NCBI GenBank assembly: GCA_023488885.1
Contig: JAMDDH010000043.1
Span: 1-37,700 of the forward strand
Length of the DNA stretch: 37,700 bases
Origin: Thermoplasmatota archaeon
Lineage (GTDB): Archaea; Thermoplasmatota; Thermoplasmata; Thermoplasmatales; Thermoplasmataceae
Reading direction: 5' to 3'
The notes under the pieces were generated by a model. The model did no database searches and was not told the DNA's origin. It saw only the letters and a program-made list of their open reading frames with translations. Below are positions 9,606-18,347 of the stretch, one piece after another; the first letter of the stretch is position 1, and each line of letters opens with the position of its first letter. The translations under genes and the position numbers were made by a program.

Positions 9606-11192
9606 TTTCAATCTGAGAACCTTCTTGTCTATTTTTCCAGTGCTGGTTTTCTCAAATGCCTCAACGGGGACAAATTCATCTGGTATCCAGAACTTGGCGA
9701 TCCTGCCGGAATTCACGTAATTGGTGAGGTGATCTACCATTTTCTTTGAATCTATCACTTTAAGGCCGGAGACAAAAGCTACCGGTCTCTCACCCCATTT
9801 GCTATCATGTTTTCCAACTACAGCAACTTCATTGACCCCCGGGAACGTACTAATAATATCTTCCAGTATTATTGTGGGTATGAATTCACCACCTGACTTA
9901 ACTGCATCCTTCTCTCTGTCGACTATTGACAGATAACCGTATTCGTCCACCACGGCCAGGTCTCCCGTGTGCATCCAGTTGTCTATCCACAGTTTCTTTG
10001 TGTTGTTTTCATCTTTTACGTATTCGCTGGTGAGCCAAGGCGCCTGTACTATGATCTCACCGATGCTTTTGGAATCCCATGGGACTTCCTTTCCACTTTT
10101 GTCCACCACGCGTAGATCCACAAATGCCACAGGTATTCCTGTTTTTATACGAAACTCGGACTTTTTATCTTCACTTTTTTCAGAGATTTTCCGGTTGTAA
10201 GTCCCAAGTGTAAGAATTGGCGCAGTTTCCGACATACCATATCCTGTCGCAACCTCAATTCCGATTTCATGAGCTTTCTGCGCCAATCCCTTTGACAGGG
10301 CTCCGCCGCCGATAGTAACTCTCAGGTGCAATTTTGGCAATATGCCTCTGTTCTCACTTACCATCAACAGATAAAGAATAGATGGTACCATCAGGCTGAG
10401 ACTGACATGCTCCTTCTCCATGATCTTTGGAATCTCGTTGAAGTCATATCTGCCGGGAAGTACGTACTTCATGCCTTTCAATAATGCCGTATAAGGTATC
10501 CCCCAGGAATGCACATGAAACATCGGCACCAGAGGCATTATTACATCGGTACTTTTCATATTTATCGGTTCGTCGCCAAGAGAGGCAGCGGAAGCAAGCG
10601 TGTGCAGGATGATCTGTCTGTGGGTGAAACTTACTCCCTTGGGCATACCCGTCGTCCCGGAAGTGTAGAAGATTGTCGCAAGATCATTCTCGTTCAATTC
10701 TGGCAGTTTTGAATCAGTACCGATTTTATGAAGGTCGTTATAGGAATAGGCGTCCTTTAATGCGATCTTGGAATCAACATTATCGGAAGATACTATCCAT
10801 TTGTCAACGAAATCAAATAGGGGTATGCTCTTTTCAATCATCGGGACAAATTCATCCCTGATGATTACAAATTTATCATCGGCGTGCTGCATTGTGTAAA
10901 AAATCAATTCTGGTGGATATCTTATGTTTACTGTGTGCAACACTCCTCCCGCCAGGGGGACAGCATAATAGGTTTCGAGATAATTTAAAGAATCCCAGTC
11001 AAGAACTGCTACCCGATCACCTTTCTTTAAACCGAGTTTTATCAGTCCTCTGGCAATGCCATATACCCTATTCCTGAACTCGGCATAGGAAACGCTAACT
11101 TTTCCCTGATATGAAATTACCTGATCAGGGTTGTTGCGAACAGAAGAGCTGAAAATTTTATCTATCGTCAATTGGTAATTGTCCTTAGCCAT
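9591..11192 (-). CDS. AMP-forming acyl-CoA synthetase
   Basis: A 533-residue ANL-superfamily enzyme that activates a carboxylic acid as acyl-AMP and passes it to CoA. The phosphate loop is IFYTSGTTGMPKGV, followed by PMFHVHSWG, TGYGMSETAP, the WMHTGDLAVVDEYGYL motif, the hinge DREKDAVKSGGEFI and the C-terminal lysine motif STGKIDKK. The MFHVH and ETAP patterns resemble the medium/long-chain fatty-acid CoA ligase group of archaea and bacteria. Genes of fatty-acid oxidation are not adjacent, so the substrate is inferred only at family level. The start ATG has a TATA-like acttaatg about 22-25 bases upstream. Confidence 0.9.
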   Translation of the reverse strand: MAKDNYQLTIDKIFSSSVRNNPDQVISYQGKVSVSYAEFRNRVYGIARGLIKLGLKKGDRVAVLDWDSLNYLETYYAVPLAGGVLHTVNIRYPPELIFYTMQHADDKFVIIRDEFVPMIEKSIPLFDFVDKWIVSSDNVDSKIALKDAYSYNDLHKIGTDSKLPELNENDLATIFYTSGTTGMPKGVSFTHRQIILHTLASAASLGDEPINMKSTDVIMPLVPMFHVHSWGIPYTALLKGMKYVLPGRYDFNEIPKIMEKEHVSLSLMVPSILYLLMVSENRGILPKLHLRVTIGGGALSKGLAQKAHEIGIEVATGYGMSETAPILTLGTYNRKISEKSEDKKSEFRIKTGIPVAFVDLRVVDKSGKEVPWDSKSIGEIIVQAPWLTSEYVKDENNTKKLWIDNWMHTGDLAVVDEYGYLSIVDREKDAVKSGGEFIPTIILEDIISTFPGVNEVAVVGKHDSKWGERPVAFVSGLKVIDSKKMVDHLTNYVNSGRIAKFWIPDEFVPVEAFEKTSTGKIDKKVLRLKLGNP

Positions 11193-11266
11193 AGAATCAT
11201 ATGAACAGTCTTAACATTAAGTTTGCCTTCCCAGCTTTGAATGTGTTATTGTTGAAAAGATCCAAC

Positions 11267-12235
11267 TCATGAAACTTTCAGGTATTCGAACACCACACTG
11301 GCTGAGTTCAGTTTCAGAGGGGATTTGTTTGTTATATATAGGTTGGAACCAGTATAATTAGCTCTTAAATTATAAGCTGAAAAGTTCCATGAAGATAGTG
11401 CCAGGACAGTGCCGTAGTTTTTGCCGCTGTTGTTGAACTGGTTGAAAAATCCATAGTCCCAGGCGTTTGCCAGAGATCCGTTAATGGAATAATTGAGCGT
11501 ATTGAGTGTTATGTTATGAATTGTGTAGATTTTCCCTCTCAGTGATGCCAGATATCCATTGGAGTAATCAGTATGCCCTGAAGAATTTACAATAAGATTT
11601 ATGATCTGTGGCTGAACGGCTGACACTGTAACAGAAGAACCGTTGAAACCGTATATTCCCAACTGCAGTCCTAGGCCCCCTGACCCATTGCTGATGCCAA
11701 GTGGCAGTGGACCGAGACCGTTTGCAGGTTGCGTAGTCCCGTAAACCTGAAACAGTGTTCCATCCTCGATCGCATAATTAACCGGGGAAACGTATTCCGT
11801 GTTCCCCAGAGAATTGATTATTCCCTGAGCAGTAAAGTGGCCGGTGACATTCACTGTTGAGCTAACACCTGTCGAATTAGCCACGCCAATTGTCAGGTCG
11901 AAAGTGACAGATGCGTTGAAATCGGGATATTTCGGAATAACGGATACCTCTGTTCCAACAGCCGCGGCAAAAGGAGGAGCACCGTTAATTCCGAGCGGAA
12001 TATTCTGGCTGACAGTTGATCCTGTACTGAGATCCCCAGAGTGTATCTTTCCAACAAGGCTGTTGAATGCATTTCCAGTCTCGTGCTGATACAGTACCTC
12101 GTTGTTTCCGGTTGTTGTCGGTATATACCAAACCAGGAAACTCGTGAATAGAGTTATAAATACGGCAAAAAGGAGTATTGCGCCTACAACCTCTGCAACC
12201 GCCCTGTCCTCACCGCGCACTTTTACACGCAACAA
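11267..12235 (-). CDS. Type IV pilin-like secreted protein
   Basis: A large protein with a type IV pilin-like (class III) N-terminus: a short basic leader, GEDRAVAEVVGAILLF and a hydrophobic helix, which is the archaeal pilin N-terminal pattern cut by a prepilin peptidase. The remaining 280 residues are rich in Ser, Asn, Gly and Thr with many NxS/T sites, typical of an extracellular domain. The frame opens at an ATG at 12289, but that codon lies in tgtataaaatt, a TATA-like box, so it is probably not transcribed. I prefer one of two adjacent TTG codons (12235 or 12232), giving a short leader. No pilus ATPase or membrane platform gene is near. It is divergent from purB. Confidence 0.75.
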   Translation of the reverse strand: MLRVKVRGEDRAVAEVVGAILLFAVFITLFTSFLVWYIPTTTGNNEVLYQHETGNAFNSLVGKIHSGDLSTGSTVSQNIPLGINGAPPFAAAVGTEVSVIPKYPDFNASVTFDLTIGVANSTGVSSTVNVTGHFTAQGIINSLGNTEYVSPVNYAIEDGTLFQVYGTTQPANGLGPLPLGISNGSGGLGLQLGIYGFNGSSVTVSAVQPQIINLIVNSSGHTDYSNGYLASLRGKIYTIHNITLNTLNYSINGSLANAWDYGFFNQFNNSGKNYGTVLALSSWNFSAYNLRANYTGSNLYITNKSPLKLNSASVVFEYLKVS

Positions 12236-12277
12236 TCTGTTCCGGTACAATAAGTAATGATATGTTTCACAATACTT

Positions 12278-12286
12278 AATTTTATA
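12278..12286 (-). promoter_or_regulatory. TATA box of the pilin-like gene
   Basis: Minus-strand tataaaatt. It overlaps the upstream ATG (12289-12287), which argues that the pilin-like protein starts further downstream at a non-ATG codon. Confidence 0.5.
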
Positions 12287-12333
12287 CATCGAAGGTCAAG
12301 AAAGCTTTTAGAGAATTAAGCCAATATGCTTAT

Positions 12334-13695
12334 GTGTCTATCTCTCCAATCGAATACAGATACGGACGGAACTTAATAAAGAACATATTTTCAGAAGAGT
12401 CAAAACTAGCTTATATGCTTCAGGTAGAGAAGGCCCTCTCTCAGGCACAGTCTGAGTTCAATATTATTCCAAGAGAGGCATTTGTTGACATCTCATCAAT
12501 TGTGGATTCAGGGAAGGTTCAAGTTAAAAGAGTGAGGGAAATTGAAGATGAGATAAAACATGATATCATGGCAGTTGTTAAGGCTCTCTCAGAACAATGC
12601 GGTACCGGGCAGAAATATGTACACTTCGGCGTAACCTCCAACGACATAATTGATACTTCGACTGCACTTCAGCTACGTGACTTCTACCATTATCTGCTTG
12701 AAGATATGTTGGAACTGCAGAAGTCCATGGAGACTCTAGTACAGAAACACAAAGCTACTGCCATGCTTGGACGTACCCATGGCCAACATGCCAGCCCGAT
12801 TACCTTTGGGCTCAAGATGGCAGTGTACCTATCGGAGGTAAACAGGCATATTGAGAGACTTCTTGAGGCAAAATGGAGAATTCTGGCAGGAAAAATCATG
12901 GGCCCGGTAGGGACAGGTGCTTCGCTTGGCGATGCTGCAATCGAGATTCAGGACAGAGTAATGGAGATACTGGGACTTAAGGCTGAATTAGCCGCTTCCC
13001 AAATAGTGACCCGAGACAGGTATATTGAATTTCTTTCTATCCTGAACGGTATTGTAACTTCACTAGAGAAATTTGCTACAGAAATCCGCAATTTGCAAAG
13101 ACCTGAGCTGGATGAGGTTTCTGAATTCTTTGACACAACCAGGCAGGTAGGTTCCAGTTCAATGCCAAGCAAGGTCAATCCAATAAACTCTGAAAATATA
13201 GTGAGTCTTTCCAGGTTTGTTCGAAGTTTGATTCTGCCGGAATACGAAGCAGCAGTGACATGGCATGAAAGAGACCTTACCAACAGTGCCTCTGAACGTT
13301 TTTCTTTGCCGTACGCATGTATACTGTCAGATCACGTGATAACGAAGATGACATCTGTATTCAGCAAGTTGATAGTCAATGACAAAAAAATGCTTGAAAA
13401 CCTGAAGAATGATGACTTCATCCTTTCCGAGCGCTTTGTTTCTGAGCTTACCCTGACCGGCGTGCCAAGGCAGGATGCACATGAAATGGTAAGGAAGGCT
13501 TCCATGAATGCACATTCAAAAGGCCTCAGTCTCGTTGAGAGCATGAAAGAAACCGGAATACTCTCCAGATTCCCTGCTGAGAAAATCAAGCGGATAATAG
13601 ACCCTACGGGATTCACCGGTAGTGCAGGAAGAATTTGCGATGCAGTTTTAAGACAGACAGAATATATTCGTAACAAAGTCAATGAGGGTGTCTGA
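12334..13695 (+). CDS. purB: Adenylosuccinate lyase
   Basis: This fumarase/aspartase-superfamily enzyme removes fumarate from SAICAR in purine synthesis and from adenylosuccinate in AMP formation. The 453 residues begin SISPIEYRYGR, as expected for archaeal PurB. GRTHGQHASPITFG contains a catalytic histidine region, GPVGTGASLGD follows, and the superfamily signature is GSSSMPSKVNP. The start is GTG; an ATG two bases earlier is out of frame and no upstream in-frame start exists. The last 14 bases overlap the next gene, suggesting co-transcription. The other purine genes in the window (purL, purS) are about 10 kb away. Confidence 0.95.
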   Translation: MSISPIEYRYGRNLIKNIFSEESKLAYMLQVEKALSQAQSEFNIIPREAFVDISSIVDSGKVQVKRVREIEDEIKHDIMAVVKALSEQCGTGQKYVHFGVTSNDIIDTSTALQLRDFYHYLLEDMLELQKSMETLVQKHKATAMLGRTHGQHASPITFGLKMAVYLSEVNRHIERLLEAKWRILAGKIMGPVGTGASLGDAAIEIQDRVMEILGLKAELAASQIVTRDRYIEFLSILNGIVTSLEKFATEIRNLQRPELDEVSEFFDTTRQVGSSSMPSKVNPINSENIVSLSRFVRSLILPEYEAAVTWHERDLTNSASERFSLPYACILSDHVITKMTSVFSKLIVNDKKMLENLKNDDFILSERFVSELTLTGVPRQDAHEMVRKASMNAHSKGLSLVESMKETGILSRFPAEKIKRIIDPTGFTGSAGRICDAVLRQTEYIRNKVNEGV

Positions 13696-14284
13696 ACTGG
13701 ATAATTCAAAGGTTGAAAAGTCCCTGAAAGACGAGATCGTGTCGGAACTGACATACGAAGAGAAATCTATATCTGGGCTTCAGAAACGTCTGGAACAGAA
13801 GGGAAAAAATACACACAGACTTGTTCTCACAGGTTATCTTGACGCTCTGGTGGACGTAGGTATCCTCAGCGAAAGAGAAATAAAACCGTCCAGGATTTAT
13901 TCCGTACGGTCAGTTTCTGGAGACGACATATACAACAAGGTCGGAATCGTAGCAAGAATGGTTTCTGATGGAAATGCCGCCGACAATGCACTTGAACTTC
14001 TCCATTTTCTCTTCAACAGGCCGATATTTGTCAGAGAAATAGAAAGATGTAACGTCGATCTGCCCAGAGAATACAGGGCAGTCCTGCCATTAAGAAGGAG
14101 CGAATACATAGCAAAACTTAACGAACAGGGCATAAACGTTCCACAGTCCAATGTGATGATGGAACCGAAGGGGAGAGATGTATCCAGGCTCTTGAAAATG
14201 ATGAGAGATCTTATTTTTGTTTCACTGAATCTTGGCAGGTACGTTATGCCAGATCAGGAAGGAACACAGACCACCCTGGACTGA
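13682..14284 (+). CDS. Uncharacterised winged-helix protein
   Basis: A 200-residue soluble protein that I do not recognise as a named family. Residues about 15-75 read as a winged helix: a run of helices (VSELTYEEKSISGLQKRLEQ, then LVLTGYLDALVDVGILSER) ending in a strand-like IYSVRS. The second half is helical and basic (LPLRRSEYIAKLNEQG, SRLLKMMRDLIF). It contains neither a cysteine cluster nor a membrane segment. It overlaps the end of purB by 14 bases, so it is probably co-transcribed with purine synthesis, and it converges on the Dph6-like gene with one base between the stops. A DNA-binding role is an inference from fold pattern only. Confidence 0.7.
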   Translation: MRVSELDNSKVEKSLKDEIVSELTYEEKSISGLQKRLEQKGKNTHRLVLTGYLDALVDVGILSEREIKPSRIYSVRSVSGDDIYNKVGIVARMVSDGNAADNALELLHFLFNRPIFVREIERCNVDLPREYRAVLPLRRSEYIAKLNEQGINVPQSNVMMEPKGRDVSRLLKMMRDLIFVSLNLGRYVMPDQEGTQTTLD

Positions 14285-14285
14285 T

Positions 14286-14930
14286 TTACAGCACAACTGC
14301 ATCATCTATAAGCAGGTATCCGTGGGAACCTTCCCATATCTTTCTTGACTTTTTGATTTCCAGCCGTTTGCCATGTTTCGTTCCAAGAACAAGTGTTTCG
14401 TATTCCCCTCCTTCACCGGCTATATTTATTCCAAACTTTGAGTTCCTTCTTTCAAGTTCACCCATAAATTCTCTGTCCAGCAATTTCCCTAGATCATTTA
14501 TGTCAAATCCTTCAGCGGAGACTGATACAATTATTGCCTGAATACCACGCATAATGATTTCCTCAAGAATCCTCTTCTGATTTTTTCTCCACAGAGGAGA
14601 GTAAGAGATTACTCCAGCTTCCGTGCACATTTTTTCAATTCTGGTTTTCTGGTAATCCGACGCAATTGCTCCTGAAATAAGTGCGTCAACCCTTCCGCTG
14701 CACATTTTACCGATGTTTTCGAAGAAGTTGTTTTCTGGGACCGGTATCCACTGCACCCCGAGTAGTTCAGCCACAAGATTTGCGATCGCAGCATTTGGGT
14801 AGTGGAACATCATGGAAAATTCTTGGGGAATGACGCTTATTGCTCCTTCAATTTCATATCCCTGTTCCATGGCTATCTGAGCGGACAGGAAAGAATCCTT
14901 GCCTCCGGAGAGCAGCGCAAAAGCCTTCAT
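14286..14930 (-). CDS. Dph6-like diphthine-ammonia ligase (PP-loop ATPase)
   Basis: A 214-residue ATP-pyrophosphatase with the PP-loop SGGKDS at residues 8-13, followed by SAQIAMEQGYEIEG, as in archaeal proteins of the MJ0570/Dph6 family. The eukaryotic relatives amidate diphthine on elongation factor 2, the last step of diphthamide synthesis. SGAIASDYQKTRIE, YSPLWRKNQKRILEE and NIAGEGGEYETLVL are the conserved family blocks, the last being the characteristic GEGGEYET motif. It is a single-domain archaeal form. It diverges from the peroxiredoxin gene. Confidence 0.88.
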   Translation of the reverse strand: MKAFALLSGGKDSFLSAQIAMEQGYEIEGAISVIPQEFSMMFHYPNAAIANLVAELLGVQWIPVPENNFFENIGKMCSGRVDALISGAIASDYQKTRIEKMCTEAGVISYSPLWRKNQKRILEEIIMRGIQAIIVSVSAEGFDINDLGKLLDREFMGELERRNSKFGINIAGEGGEYETLVLGTKHGKRLEIKKSRKIWEGSHGYLLIDDAVVL

Positions 14931-14957
14931 TTTTATCCCTTAATGCGTCATTATGGT

Positions 14958-14967
14958 TTTATATATT
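14958..14967 (+). promoter_or_regulatory. TATA box of the peroxiredoxin gene
   Basis: The element tttatatatt lies about 31 bases before the ATG at 14994, predicting a leader of only a few bases. An agaggtag ribosome site precedes the ATG, so the exact transcription start is uncertain. Confidence 0.5.
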
Positions 14968-14993
14968 TTAGTAATGATCAAAGAGGTAGTTAT

Positions 14994-15467
14994 ATGACAG
15001 TAAATGTTGGAGAAAAAGCACCAGATTTTAAAGCACTTGATTCAAGCCTAAAAGAGAGAAAACTTGAAGATTACAAAGGTCACAACACAGTCCTTGCCTT
15101 CTTCCCCGGAGCGTTTACTTCCGTGTGCACAAAAGAAATGTGTACTTTCAGGGACTCGCTATCCGCGTTTAACAACCTGGATGCGAAAGTCGTCGGCATC
15201 AGTGTAGACTCACCATTTTCGCTTGCTGAATTTGGTAAAGTCAACAAATTGAACTTTGATCTTCTCAGTGATTCCGAGAAACAGATAAGCAAATCCTACG
15301 GATCGCTGTATGACAGTTTCCTTAACATACCTGGCCTGAGGGCCGCCAAACGGTCTGTTTTTGTTCTTGACAAAAATGGGGTTGTAAGGTTCAAGTGGGT
15401 TTCAGAGGATGCCCGTGTCGAGCCTGACTACGAAACCGTGAAAAAGGAAATTCAGAAATTGAAGTAA
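14994..15467 (+). CDS. Peroxiredoxin (PrxQ/BCP-like)
   Basis: A thiol peroxidase of 157 residues that reduces hydrogen peroxide and organic hydroperoxides. The peroxidatic cysteine is in FFPGAFTSVCTKEMC, and a second cysteine five residues later is the resolving position typical of the BCP/PrxQ class. The start is MTVNVGEKAPDF, supported by agaggtag a few bases upstream and by the TATA box. The frame extends upstream to 14802, but that extension is antisense to the Dph6-like gene and reads as noise. A T8 tract directly follows the stop. Confidence 0.92.
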   Translation: MTVNVGEKAPDFKALDSSLKERKLEDYKGHNTVLAFFPGAFTSVCTKEMCTFRDSLSAFNNLDAKVVGISVDSPFSLAEFGKVNKLNFDLLSDSEKQISKSYGSLYDSFLNIPGLRAAKRSVFVLDKNGVVRFKWVSEDARVEPDYETVKKEIQKLK

Positions 15468-15475
15468 TTTTTTTT
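15468..15475 (+). terminator. U-tract terminator after the peroxiredoxin gene
   Basis: Eight T residues immediately after the TAA stop, with further T-runs at 15509-15514 and 15521-15526. Multiple U-tracts without a clear hairpin are the usual archaeal termination signal, and the window itself encodes the termination nuclease aCPSF1. Confidence 0.55.
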
Positions 15476-15638
15476 GAATGCGGGATTAGATCTTCCTGCC
15501 TTAATCCCTTTTTTCTGGTATTTTTTCTATTCTCTGGTTCAGTTGCTGGTCATCATCGTGACTAGTATTCCTGTCCAAGAATTCCTGCTTTGCCGAATCA
15601 ATAAAATAAAAAAATATACTGGAAATGGATAAACTCGT

Positions 15639-16115
15639 GTGAATAAAGACATATCAAGGAAACTGATTGCAATTGTTTCATCCTCTAAAAAAAGTCCAGC
15701 GGGTTTCACCGAACAGGATTTCGTTACAAGCCTTTCTTTCAAGAAGAATCTCCTTGACCCCGACACTGTCAAGCGATTCATCGAGGTCGCTGCAAACGAG
15801 GGTCTCCTTGTAAAGCGCGACAAACTTTACGTACCAAACTTCAGCACTTCCGGAGTGATAGTTCCCCTTGACTTTTCTGTGTCTGGAGAAGAACTGTTTT
15901 CTGAATCACTGGAGAGACCACTCGTAGATCGTCTCCTGGAAGCAGTTTCCGCATCTGGCAAAATGACCAAGAAAGAAGCTATAAACAGAGCAAGAGAAGT
16001 GTTGAAGTCAGTAAAATATATATCATTCGAAACGGCCCTGCTTTCGGTAATGTCGGATGAGAGTATTGAAATACAGGGTTTCCTGCAGGAACTGAGTGGA
16101 AAGTTTAGAAAATAG
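15639..16115 (+). CDS. DUF2240-like archaeal protein
   Basis: A 158-residue protein resembling the archaeal DUF2240 family. The pattern is an N-terminal helical region (FTEQDFVTSLSF, then LDPDTVKRFIEVAANEGLL), a short stretch KRDKLYVPNF, then VPLDFSVS and a C-terminal helical domain. The function of the family is unknown; the first half looks like a winged helix. The start codon is GTG with aaaatatact about 25 bases upstream, consistent with a leaderless mRNA. It converges on the TPR protein gene with two bases between the stops. Confidence 0.65.
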   Translation: MNKDISRKLIAIVSSSKKSPAGFTEQDFVTSLSFKKNLLDPDTVKRFIEVAANEGLLVKRDKLYVPNFSTSGVIVPLDFSVSGEELFSESLERPLVDRLLEAVSASGKMTKKEAINRAREVLKSVKYISFETALLSVMSDESIEIQGFLQELSGKFRK

Positions 16116-16117
16116 CT

Positions 16118-16861
16118 TCACTCTGAATTTAATCTCTGTGCAATCTTGATTGCTTCGTCGACGTTTTCAAGTTCCATTGCTATATCGGACGCAGTGTCAT
16201 AGATAAACGACAGAGTCTTTTTGAATTCCTTTCTCTCCTTTTTGTTTTTTATCTTTGCACACAATTCGTCGATAAAGCTGATTGCTTCAAGAGCCTGCTT
16301 AAGTGCGGTATCCTCTTCACCGGACGCACGTATGAGGCCGATTTTTCCTCTCATCGCTTCAAAATAATTTTCCCAGTCTTCTGTATCCTTAGAAATCTTC
16401 AGAACCTGCTCATAAATTTCCATGGCTTCCTTTCTCTCTTTTGCGCTTTCTGATTTCAGTTCAGCGACTGCGTTCAACGCTGTTGATACGAGGAATGGAT
16501 CATCAATGGACTTTGCCATATCAAATGCCTGCTTGAAGTATCTTTCACTTTCATCTCTTTTTTTGGCGTACATTTCAATGTAACCAAGGTTGAGATAATC
16601 CAGTATTTCGAGGTCTTTGTCTCCAGTTTTCTGGTGAATCCTGAGAGAAATTTCTGCGTATTTTTTTGAATTCTCATCATTCTTGCTCTCAAGAGAATTA
16701 TATGCCTGAGACAGTCTGTACGAGAGATCTGCAGTGTCTTCGTTTTCGTTGTTACCTATTGCTTCAAAGGCTCTGGTGTACTCCCTTATGGCATCCATCA
16801 CTTTTTCCTTTTGAAGAAGCAGGTCACCATTCTTTATCATGGTCTCTACGTTTTCATCCAT
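16118..16861 (-). CDS. TPR-repeat protein
   Basis: A 247-residue all-helical protein built of tetratricopeptide-like repeats. Visible repeat pieces include AIREYTRAFEAIG, LSYRLSQAYNSL, YLNLGYIEMYAKK, ERYFKQAFDMAKS and AMEIYEQVLKISKD. Such proteins act as scaffolds for protein contacts; no enzyme domain or membrane segment is present. It lies 29 bases after the HMG-CoA reductase stop on the same strand, with gaaggt upstream of its ATG, so the two are probably co-transcribed. Its partner is unknown. Confidence 0.75.
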   Translation of the reverse strand: MDENVETMIKNGDLLLQKEKVMDAIREYTRAFEAIGNNENEDTADLSYRLSQAYNSLESKNDENSKKYAEISLRIHQKTGDKDLEILDYLNLGYIEMYAKKRDESERYFKQAFDMAKSIDDPFLVSTALNAVAELKSESAKERKEAMEIYEQVLKISKDTEDWENYFEAMRGKIGLIRASGEEDTALKQALEAISFIDELCAKIKNKKERKEFKKTLSFIYDTASDIAMELENVDEAIKIAQRLNSE

Positions 16862-16890
16862 CGATTTACCTTCACTGAAATTTAGTCTGT

Positions 16891-18177
16891 CTATTTATTA
16901 GTTCTTTTACGAACTTCGTCAAGAAGTTCTTTAGCTTTTGTCATGCTGATACTGTTTGTGGACACCATGATGCCTGCAATCTGATCTATTTCAGAACCAG
17001 ACGCCCCTACTGATGCAGCCAGGCTTCTGGCATGCAATGCCATGTGCCCTTTCTGGATACCTTCTGCTGAGAGCGCTCTGATGGCAGAAAAATTCTGAGC
17101 AAGACCGGTCGCAGCAAGAATATTTGCAAATTCCATTGAATTGGAAATGTTGAGGATTTTTCTAAATATAGAGGCTTTTTTTACGGTATTGGTTGATCCC
17201 CCAACAATGCCGACTGCGATCGGAATCTCAATCTCACCTACGAGATTGCTATCCGAATCTTTGTGGTAGCTCGTCAGCGAAAGATTCCCTGTGAGTTCAT
17301 GATAAGTATGGGCATTCGCTTCTGCAGATCGCCAGTCATTGAGGGTGGCAAGCAGCACAGCATCTATGCCATTCATTATGCCTTTGTTATGAGTGGCAGC
17401 CCGGTATGGATCTACATTTGCCATTTCGTAAGCTGAAATTATTCTTTCAACTATTTCCTCGCCGCCTATTAATTCCTTCCTGAATGTGGCTTTGCTTCTG
17501 GAAATTCTATAGGGAGTTAAGTTGCTGAGAATACGGAGATTCGTTTTGCATTGCGCGATTTCCTCGATGTATGGGGCGACCGATTCACACATACTGTTGA
17601 CTACGTTTGCGCCCATAGCGTCCCTGACATCCACAAGAAGATGAATAATAATCGAGGACCTCCTGTCATTCAGTTTTCGTATCTCTATATCCTTTGCTCC
17701 TGCACCCATTGAACTGAGTGTCTTGCTTCGGGAGTTGGCGATTTCAAGTATCGAAGATCTGTGATCAAGTATGGTACGTTTTACTTCCTCATAATTGCCA
17801 TACTCCATTATCTGTATCTGCCCGATCATGACTGGGTCGGAAGATTCCGATGTGAACCCCCCTGATGCTCTTGCAATCTTGGCTGCGTTGGAACAGGCGG
17901 CAATTACTGACGCCTCCTCTATTGCCATTGGTATCAGATAATCCTTTCCGTTGATAAGAAAATTCGGAACTATTCCAACGGGCAACTCAAGCGTTGAAAC
18001 TACATTCTCAATTAGTCTGTCAGCAAGATCAATTGAAAGAGAACCAGTCTTCATGAGGGATGCCATCTCAGTATCGTCGAGATCAGAGAAGTCCTTCAAG
18101 ACGCTGAGGCGTTCTTTTATTGACAATTTATGGAATCCTGGAATTTCAGAACTCTTTTCTCCCATCCTGACAGACAT
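16891..18177 (-). CDS. Hydroxymethylglutaryl-CoA reductase, class II
   Basis: The enzyme makes mevalonate from HMG-CoA, the committed step toward isoprenoid chains of archaeal lipids. The sequence is of the class II (Pseudomonas mevalonii-like) type: AIEEASVIAACSNAAK carries the catalytic Glu, HNKGIMNGIDAV the Lys, ATLNDWR the Asp and LHARSLA the C-terminal His. Most archaea use class I; class II in Thermoplasmatales is regarded as a bacterial acquisition. The 428-residue length fits. Two starts are close, MSVRMGEKS at 18177 or the Met four codons later. The product feeds the GGGP and DGGGP synthases encoded at 26-28 kb. Confidence 0.93.
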   Translation of the reverse strand: MSVRMGEKSSEIPGFHKLSIKERLSVLKDFSDLDDTEMASLMKTGSLSIDLADRLIENVVSTLELPVGIVPNFLINGKDYLIPMAIEEASVIAACSNAAKIARASGGFTSESSDPVMIGQIQIMEYGNYEEVKRTILDHRSSILEIANSRSKTLSSMGAGAKDIEIRKLNDRRSSIIIHLLVDVRDAMGANVVNSMCESVAPYIEEIAQCKTNLRILSNLTPYRISRSKATFRKELIGGEEIVERIISAYEMANVDPYRAATHNKGIMNGIDAVLLATLNDWRSAEANAHTYHELTGNLSLTSYHKDSDSNLVGEIEIPIAVGIVGGSTNTVKKASIFRKILNISNSMEFANILAATGLAQNFSAIRALSAEGIQKGHMALHARSLAASVGASGSEIDQIAGIMVSTNSISMTKAKELLDEVRKRTNK

Positions 18178-18315
18178 GGCAATGCTTTAGATAATTGTTG
18201 TTGGAACATTGTGCATTCACATGGAGTACAGTATGGCTTAATTCGATAGTTCATGCACCATTTGTACATACACTATCTTCGAACTCTGAAAATGCTTCGA
18301 TGCGACTTCGGAAAC

Positions 18316-18324
18316 ATATATAAT
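18316..18324 (+). promoter_or_regulatory. TATA box of pyrBI
   Basis: The element atatataat is centred 28 bases before the pyrB ATG, which predicts transcription starting at or next to the start codon (leaderless). Confidence 0.6.
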
Positions 18325-18347
18325 TTCTCTGGCTATGTGACATACTG

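Noticed and set aside
14802-14993. N-terminal extension of the peroxiredoxin
   Set aside because: It lies antisense to the Dph6-like gene and upstream of the TATA box and ribosome site that support the start at 14994.
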